DNA of 6,485 bases from Betaproteobacteria bacterium. GTDB lineage: Bacteria > Pseudomonadota > Gammaproteobacteria > Burkholderiales > Casimicrobiaceae. The stretch lies in contig VBCZ01000056.1 of assembly GCA_005889025.1 (NCBI GenBank), positions 1,496-7,980 on the forward strand. Reading direction: 5' to 3'. The position numbers and the translations under genes are program-made. Each line of letters starts with the position of its first letter. Position 1 is the first letter of the stretch. Below the pieces are notes generated by a model that worked only from the letters and a program-made list of their open reading frames with translations, was not told the origin of the DNA and searched no databases. Positions 1-4,892 of the stretch are shown here, piece by piece.

Positions 1-1
1 C

Positions 2-2162
2 GTGAGCGACAAGGTGGGCTTGGACAGCACTCGCTGGTTCGAAACGGTGACGACCGCGCTGCGGACGCCGGTCGAGACGCCCGAATACGCCGGAATCCGG
101 TTCGCCGTGCAATGCGCGGATATCGCCGGTGCCGTGTCGACGCTCGCGCGCTCGAATGGGCGGATGCTCGCCGTGCTCGCCTGGCGGGGCACCGAGGTGG
201 AACGAGTCATCGCGCGCTGGCGCCCGGAGCAGTTCGTAGAGATCTCGGCGCGAGATGTTGCTCGTTTGAACCCGTGGGCCGGCATCCCGGGCTGCATCTA
301 CTTTGGCAAGTCCGCGAAGGACGCGGATGATGAGGGCGGCGCCACCTATTTTCTCGGCGGCATGCGCGGGCTCGACGACCGGCTGTGCCAACGCGCCGAC
401 ATGCGCGGGATTGCCGCCGACAATGGGCAACCGTCGCTCGCGCTTCGCCTCGCGGGCGAACCGGCCCGCGACATGCCGGTCGGCGACGAGCGCTGGAAGG
501 TACCGCCCTCGCTCGGCCTCATGCTGCAGCCGTTGGAGACGCTGCATCGCCCGTCGGGATCGTTGTATCTCGCCTATACCGCGATGGAAACGCAGGGATC
601 GCCGGCAAGCTCTCGTGATGGCCGGAACCGGATCGACGTGGGCGGCGCGCAGGTCGACGTCGGTTTCTCCATCGACCTCACGATCGAGCCGTCGGTACAG
701 GCATTGGCACAGCAGACGGCCGCGTGCTACACCGGGCGGGACGATGTCTGTCGCGCGCTCGACATCCGCCGCAAGGAAGACGGGTCGCAGGCAGTCGGTC
801 ATGCCCTGCTCGAGCACGCGATGGTTCGCATGGCCGCAGTGGCGATCATCGACGTCGAAAGCGGCCGCATAGAAGCTCTCGCCGGCGCGCTCTCGCCGTG
901 CACGCGCGAGGAATACGACGGCCCGGGCCGGTCCACCCGCTGCGACAAGCGGCTTCCCTACCCGATCCGATATCGGCCCGACGCGCTGTTGAACCCGGCT
1001 GTCTTTCATGACGCAATGCCCGGCTCGACCATCAAGCCCATCATGGCCGCTGCATTCCTGTCCGATCCGGTGGTCGGCGCGCGCTGGTTGTCCGCCGAGC
1101 GCGCGGAGCTCGCCCGCGCGCCGGCGCTACCGTCGAGGGATAGCTTGCGAGGGCAGCTGATGCGGTCGGACTCGGCGCGGTTTCTCGATCGCATGTTCTG
1201 CGCCGACAAGGGCTTTGCCCCGTGCGCGCGGCCGTGGGAGATCCAGGCGATCGCGCCTCGGTCGCACTGTGGATGCGCTCGGCGGGGACGGCTTCGCTCG
1301 ATCGCCGGCGCTCTTCGTCCTCTACGGCAGACTGCTGACGGAGCCGGTCGAAGGGAAACTGGGCGCCCCCTTTTGGGTGCGGCAGGTGACGCAGCTCGAC
1401 GTTGCAAGAGTTCGGCAATGCGCTGCCGGTCCCGACGGACAGCGACTGAGCAAGGACGACTGGGAGAAATGCAAAGGGGGCGTCGTGGTCGACGTCGTGG
1501 CCGAGGGCTGGGGACAGGGGCATGCAAGGGCGAGCGCTCTCGGCGGCGCGGGTATGATGGCGATGCTCGCCGCCGCCGCCAACGGCCAGACGCAGGTAAG
1601 CAAGCCGCATCTGGTGCAGGCCTTGCGCGGCGCAGGCCCCGCCGACGTGCCGACTCTGGGCTGGAGCCTCGCCAACGCGGAGCCTAATCGCATCGCACAT
1701 GACGCAGCCGAGGTAATCATCAGCGGCCTTTCGTTCAGCCATCGTGCGGGAACGTCGCGACTGGCGTGCGAGCAGGTGTTCGATGCACCCACATGCGCGC
1801 AGATGGACTGGATCGCGGGCAAGACCGGTACGCCGACGTTTCCCAACGACGATCGTTCGCTTGACGACCTTGCCCGACTTTGCGCGTCGGTTGCCCCCAA
1901 AGCGCGACGCGATCGCGACGCATGCGGACCCCTTCGGCCTTACAAGTGGTACATCGCCGCGTACAGGACGAATCCCGCCGATCCACGCTGGAACAAAGCG
2001 ATCGGCGTGCTGACCGAGCGCAACTGGCTCGCCGATAGCGGACGCATTCATGGCGCCGGCGATCACGGACCCAATCCAGCGGCAGAGATCGCGATGCAGA
2101 TTGCGGGGCGCCACGCGCGCATACTGGCGCATGATACGGTCGTGGCTCAGGGGACCAAGTGA
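2..2162 (+). CDS. Penicillin-binding-protein-type transpeptidase, 5'-partial, frameshifted near 1256
   Basis: Probable D,D-transpeptidase that cross-links peptidoglycan in the periplasm. Reading starts in frame at base 2 and must move +1 near 1256 to finish at the TGA at 2160; one extra base fits the total of 3x720+1 nt. Numbering from the first in-window codon, residues about 222-242 match the usual entry to the transpeptidase domain (SIDLTIEPSVQALA). The nucleophile motif is S342-T-I-K345 inside PGSTIKP, the second motif is S389-D-S391 where SxN is usual, a GWGQG..ANGQ stretch follows, and K607-T-G-T610 closes the active site. About 220 residues before the domain are unlike any module I recognise. 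The GTG at base 2 is probably not the true start: no membrane anchor or signal is visible, so the gene should begin upstream. Cysteines are unusually abundant and paired. As sequenced, the first frame runs on to a stop at 1685-1687 as Arg-rich, non-native sequence, so the KTG half would be lost. Family sure; exact class (B-like) and activity less so. Confidence 0.82.
1240..1260 (+). other. Apparent +1 frameshift site in the transpeptidase gene
   Basis: Before this point the frame starting at base 2 gives PBP-like protein (ending ..RPWEIQAIA), and the frame starting at base 3 gives Arg-rich nonsense. After it the roles swap: the frame of base 3 gives LGRTVDALGGDGF and then typical PBP sequence through KTGT. 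Dropping one C at 1256 or 1257 joins the two as QAIALGRTVDAL with no other change. There is no long homopolymer or slippery heptamer here, so programmed frameshifting is unlikely. The cause is either a real inactivating insertion or a sequencing/assembly error. Confidence 0.8.
2149..2154 (+). promoter_or_regulatory. Ribosome binding site for the 119-residue protein
   Basis: AGGGGA lies 4 bases before the GTG at 2159. It supports that GTG as the start, although it sits inside the end of the transpeptidase gene. Confidence 0.55.
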
Positions 2163-2518
2163 TACCTTTGCGCAAGCAACAGCGCCCGTCGAGTCCGGCC
2201 CACGCCGCCGTCGAGACGATCGGTGGACCGCTCGTGTGGACCTTCGATGGCCCGTTTGCGACGTGTCTTGCCGACATGGAGGACGCGCTGCGTCGCGCGA
2301 TCGTCCAGGTGGGCGACGTGTCGTCGATCGCCGTGCTGATCGAACTTTCGTTACCCGGGCTTGAGCGGCGCGTCGATGCCGGCGATGCGATCCAGCCGGA
2401 GTGGGGACAATTTCTAGAGCGTATCTCGGCCCGCTATGGGCTGCCGGCGCCGCCGCGGGTGCGCCCCTTGGGCATCGAAGCGGCGCTCGCTACACTGGTG
2501 ATCGCGTATCGGAGCTAG
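2159..2518 (+). CDS. Hypothetical protein, 119 residues
   Basis: Function not recognised. The GTG start overlaps the transpeptidase stop as GTGA, with an AGGGGA ribosome site just upstream, so translation is probably coupled to the upstream gene. The product has a short basic, Ser/Pro-containing start (about residues 1-15). It then has a mix of likely strands and helices (VWTFDGPF; a helix around LADMEDALRRAIVQ; VSSIAVLIEL; a helix around WGQFLERISARYG) and ends in a hydrophobic stretch IEAALATLVIAY. It has no signal peptide, convincing membrane helix, metal-ligand set or known catalytic motif, so a small cytoplasmic alpha/beta protein is likeliest. Its place between the transpeptidase and the FHA gene suggests an accessory or adaptor role in the same system, which is inference from position only. 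Confidence 0.75.
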   Translation: MIPLRKQQRPSSPAHAAVETIGGPLVWTFDGPFATCLADMEDALRRAIVQVGDVSSIAVLIELSLPGLERRVDAGDAIQPEWGQFLERISARYGLPAPPRVRPLGIEAALATLVIAYRS

Positions 2519-2540
2519 CGCGTGCAGCGACGCGGATCGC

Positions 2541-2546
2541 AAGGAG
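2541..2546 (+). promoter_or_regulatory. Ribosome binding site for the FHA protein
   Basis: AAGGAG in the 32-base gap after the 119-residue gene. It is 4 bases before the ATG at 2551 and 7 before the adjacent ATG at 2554. It rules out the longer in-frame opening that would start inside the previous gene (GTG at 2401); which of the two ATGs is used changes the protein by one residue. Confidence 0.75.
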
Positions 2547-2550
2547 CTCA

Positions 2551-4011
2551 ATGATGAAGCTGAAGGGCTGGATGCTGAGGAAAGTGAATGGAATGGGCAA
2601 CCCGGGGTCGCGTGTCGAGCCAGAGTCGCGCGGGGCGATGGCCGCTCACGGCGCGGGTGCGCCGCAATCCAACACGCGTGAGCCGCGGATGCGCGCGGTC
2701 GGGGAGCAGCGCGGTGGAGTGCCGGACGACGCCGAGCACCTGGGCCCTTACAGTGCGTTGATCGGGGCGATTCGCGAGGAACTCGACCATTTTGTGACAA
2801 CCCAGCTTCGGCTGCACCTCGCGATCGCCGAGCGCGACCGCTACGTGCTCACGTCAATCGAGGTCGAGTGCGACGAAAGCAGCGAGCATCGGGACCTGCT
2901 ACGCAGGTTCGTCGGCGAGTTCAAACCCGAGCAGATCAAGCACTATCTCGCGAAGGAGGTCATCGCCGGCTTGCGCAACGCGAGCGCGATCGACCTCTCG
3001 CAGTTTGCCGGACTCAATGCGGCGCAGCGAGACGACGCCACGAGTGAGGAAGAGCAACGCTATGGCGAGCTGCTTGCCGAGCTGCGGCGCGGCTCGCCCA
3101 AGAGCGTCGCGCGCCCGTATCGAGTGATGCTCCTCGGACGCTGGTCACAGCTCGATGCGCTTTCGCCTGCGAACGACCGGGGCTCGCCGCGGCCCCAAAG
3201 CGCGCAGACACCCATCGTCGAGCCGGCGTTCGCGATCGAGATCGAGGACGCGGACGGCGTCCGCCGCGTCGAGCTTCGGTCCGTCATGCGGGGCCGTCGC
3301 TACAGTGTGGGCAAGGGGGAGGACTGCGACATCGTGGTCAAGGGGGTCTATACGAGCCGCCGGCATTGCGAGATCTGGTTCGACAAGGGCGGCTGGTGGG
3401 TCGCCGACGCTGGATCGACCAACGGCATTCGCGTCGAGTCGGCGAGCGGTGTGATCGCGCGAGGTCACCAGGCCACGCATGGCGCGGCGCGCCTTCCAGC
3501 GATCGAGCTGCCGACCGGGGCGTGGCTGGTGCTATCCGAGCATACCCAAGGCGAGCCGCGGCAGTACCCCCGGTTATCGCTGCATCCGGCTGTCGATGTC
3601 GAAGCCGGAGCAAAGCCGACGAGCGAGGCTTCACCGCCAACGCCCGTAACGCCGATCGCGCCAGCACGCCGGCGCGAGGGCGCATTGACCATCACCGCCC
3701 GCATGGCATCGGGCGCTCGCACTGTCGAAATTCCTCCGGACGCGCTTCCGTTTCGTGTCGGCCGCTCGCGCAATCAAGCGCTCGTCATCGACTGGACGCA
3801 CTCCGACGTCTCGGGACACCATCTCGAAATCGTCGCGCTGGACGAGTCGGGTGCGCAGGTCGTCGTTCACGGCGACAACGGGGTGAGCCTCGATGGAACC
3901 TCGCACGGGCCAGGTGCGCAATTCAAATGGAACCTCGGCCAGACGCTCGTGCTCAGCGGCGGCGCCGGGCAGGCGTCTTCGTGCACGTTGACGCTGTCTC
4001 GTAGCGCATGA
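2551..4011 (+). CDS. Tandem FHA-domain protein with novel N-terminal region
   Basis: Predicted phosphothreonine-binding scaffold, 486 residues, cytoplasmic (no signal or membrane helix). Residues 1-60 are basic, Gly/Pro-rich and probably disordered. Residues about 65-185 form a mainly helical charged region with a central strand (RYVLTSIEVE, 97-106) that I do not recognise. FHA 1 covers about 228-325: the usual Gly-Arg pair is G254-K255, then S269-R-R-H272 and S289-T-N-G292, which is a good match to the phosphopeptide-binding loops. A linker at about 350-375 is rich in Pro, Ala and Thr, with Thr-Pro steps. FHA 2 covers about 378-484: G404-R405-S406, S421-G-H-H424 and D442-N443-G444, more diverged but with key positions kept. 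The start is fixed by AAGGAG at 2541. The stop TGA overlaps an ATG at 4008 as ATGA, coupling it to the phosphatase region. With a kinase and phosphatase downstream, it is the natural reader of the phosphorylation signal. Confidence 0.9.
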   Translation: MMKLKGWMLRKVNGMGNPGSRVEPESRGAMAAHGAGAPQSNTREPRMRAVGEQRGGVPDDAEHLGPYSALIGAIREELDHFVTTQLRLHLAIAERDRYVLTSIEVECDESSEHRDLLRRFVGEFKPEQIKHYLAKEVIAGLRNASAIDLSQFAGLNAAQRDDATSEEEQRYGELLAELRRGSPKSVARPYRVMLLGRWSQLDALSPANDRGSPRPQSAQTPIVEPAFAIEIEDADGVRRVELRSVMRGRRYSVGKGEDCDIVVKGVYTSRRHCEIWFDKGGWWVADAGSTNGIRVESASGVIARGHQATHGAARLPAIELPTGAWLVLSEHTQGEPRQYPRLSLHPAVDVEAGAKPTSEASPPTPVTPIAPARRREGALTITARMASGARTVEIPPDALPFRVGRSRNQALVIDWTHSDVSGHHLEIVALDESGAQVVVHGDNGVSLDGTSHGPGAQFKWNLGQTLVLSGGAGQASSCTLTLSRSA

Positions 4012-4094
4012 TTCTCCATCGGCCACGCAAGATGGCGTCTGCACAGGCATGAACCTCGCCAGCGCAGGCGATCGCCAAGCGCCACGGCACGAAA
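4008..4094 (+). other. Disrupted 5' end of the phosphatase gene
   Basis: An ATG at 4008 overlaps the FHA stop as ATGA and is in the same frame as the phosphatase, making it the expected coupled start. It reads only 14 codons (MILHRPRKMASAQA) before an in-frame TGA at 4050-4052. After that the phosphatase frame stays open but has no ATG, GTG or TTG until the poorly supported GTG at 4095. In the frame one base back, an ATG at 4049 opens a 33-codon stretch (NLASAGDRQAPRHESARSD..) that loosely resembles the start of a PP2C domain. A nonsense change or a compensating pair of indels would explain this. No terminator or promoter is seen here. Confidence 0.5.
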
Positions 4095-4892
4095 GTGCCC
4101 GCAGCGACAGGTCGGACTTTCGGCGGGACGGCGCCGCTGTTCGTGGTTGACGATGGCGTGAGCTCGGGCGCGATGGCGGCCTGCGCCAGCCGCGAACTGG
4201 TGTTGCGTCTTCACGAGACGCTCGAACGCGGACGCATCGACGCCGCCGCTGTGCGAAGTGCGGTTCTCGATGCCGATCGCAAGGTACGGCGCAGCATCGC
4301 GAGCCTGACCGATGCGTCGGGCGCCGCGACGGTGGCGCTATGCGCAGGCACCGGAGCGTCGCTTTCCCGGTGGCTGGTCGCCTGGGTCGGCGATTGCCGT
4401 GTCTATCGCGTGAGCGCGCTGGACGGCGCCCCGGCGCAGCTTCTCACGCTCGACGACACGTATCGGCACTTGAGCGAGCAGCAGCCGCCTGGAGGCTCGC
4501 TCGACGATCCGGCGCGGATGGTCGGAAACGGCGCGGTCGACGCGCCGAATGTCCGCCACGTCGATCTCGGCCGCGACGAAATGCTTTTGTTATGCAGCGA
4601 CGGGGTTCACAAGCACGCCGGAGCGCACGATATCGCGCGGCTCCTCCGCGGATCGAGTCCGCTGGTGGCGCGCTGCATGCGGCTCATCGAATTCGCCCGG
4701 ACGAGCGGCAGCAACGACGACGCGACGGTACTGGTCGTGCATCGCGCGGAGCGCGCACGTGCACGGCTTGTGCGCCTGGTTTCGATCGGCGCGCTGATCG
4801 CGCTTGTCGCAACCGCGCTCCTTTTGCTCGCCGGCGACTGGGTGACTGCGCAGCGGCTGCCGGCGACGGCGAACGCGAAGGTGCAACCATGA
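4095..4892 (+). CDS. PP2C-family Ser/Thr protein phosphatase, membrane-anchored, N-terminus uncertain
   Basis: Predicted metal-dependent phosphatase that removes phosphate from Ser/Thr, partner of the kinase next door. Numbered from the GTG at 4095 (265 residues): the metal-site motif is FVVDDG at 16-21, where D20-G21 is kept but the usual MGGH that follows is replaced by VSSG; A31-S32 follows; S76-G-A-A-T79 and V98-G-D-C-R102 match the GATA..VGDSR core; L165-L-C-S-D-G170 and N207-D-D-A-T211 match the last two metal-site motifs. A hydrophobic helix at about 228-246 anchors the protein and leaves only a short tail, as in PstP-type enzymes. The first PP2C motif (R..NED) is absent from this reading. 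The GTG has no good ribosome site, so the true start is probably ATG 4008 with an intervening lesion. The stop overlaps the kinase start as ATGA. PP2C identity is firm; activity is uncertain because of the missing N-terminal motif. Confidence 0.83.
   Translation: MPAATGRTFGGTAPLFVVDDGVSSGAMAACASRELVLRLHETLERGRIDAAAVRSAVLDADRKVRRSIASLTDASGAATVALCAGTGASLSRWLVAWVGDCRVYRVSALDGAPAQLLTLDDTYRHLSEQQPPGGSLDDPARMVGNGAVDAPNVRHVDLGRDEMLLLCSDGVHKHAGAHDIARLLRGSSPLVARCMRLIEFARTSGSNDDATVLVVHRAERARARLVRLVSIGALIALVATALLLLAGDWVTAQRLPATANAKVQP
4877..4883 (+). promoter_or_regulatory. Ribosome binding site for the kinase
   Basis: GAAGGTG with a 5-base gap to the ATG at 4889, within the end of the phosphatase gene. 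Together with the ATGA overlap it fixes the kinase start. Confidence 0.55.

Noticed and set aside
2..4. GTG at base 2 as the true start of the transpeptidase
   Set aside because: It is the first codon at the window edge, no upstream sequence is visible to show a ribosome site, and the reading lacks the N-terminal membrane anchor or signal expected of this family.
1240..1260. Programmed ribosomal frameshift in the transpeptidase gene
   Set aside because: There is no slippery heptamer or homopolymer at the junction, and such recoding is not known for PBPs; an indel is simpler.
1041..2132. Long open frame of 363 codons on the - strand opposite the transpeptidase
   Set aside because: It mirrors the + strand gene in GC-rich DNA and is rich in Arg, Ser and Ala. 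It has no recognisable domain, and the + strand carries clear PBP motifs across the same bases.
2401..2550. Longer N-terminus for the FHA protein starting at GTG 2401
   Set aside because: It would lie almost wholly inside the 119-residue gene, is Arg/Ala-rich like an off-frame reading, and has no ribosome site, while AAGGAG at 2541 points to 2551/2554.
4050..4052. TGA as a selenocysteine or read-through codon at the start of the phosphatase
   Set aside because: PP2C enzymes have no selenocysteine at this point and I see no convincing SECIS-like hairpin just after it; a mutation or sequencing error is more likely.
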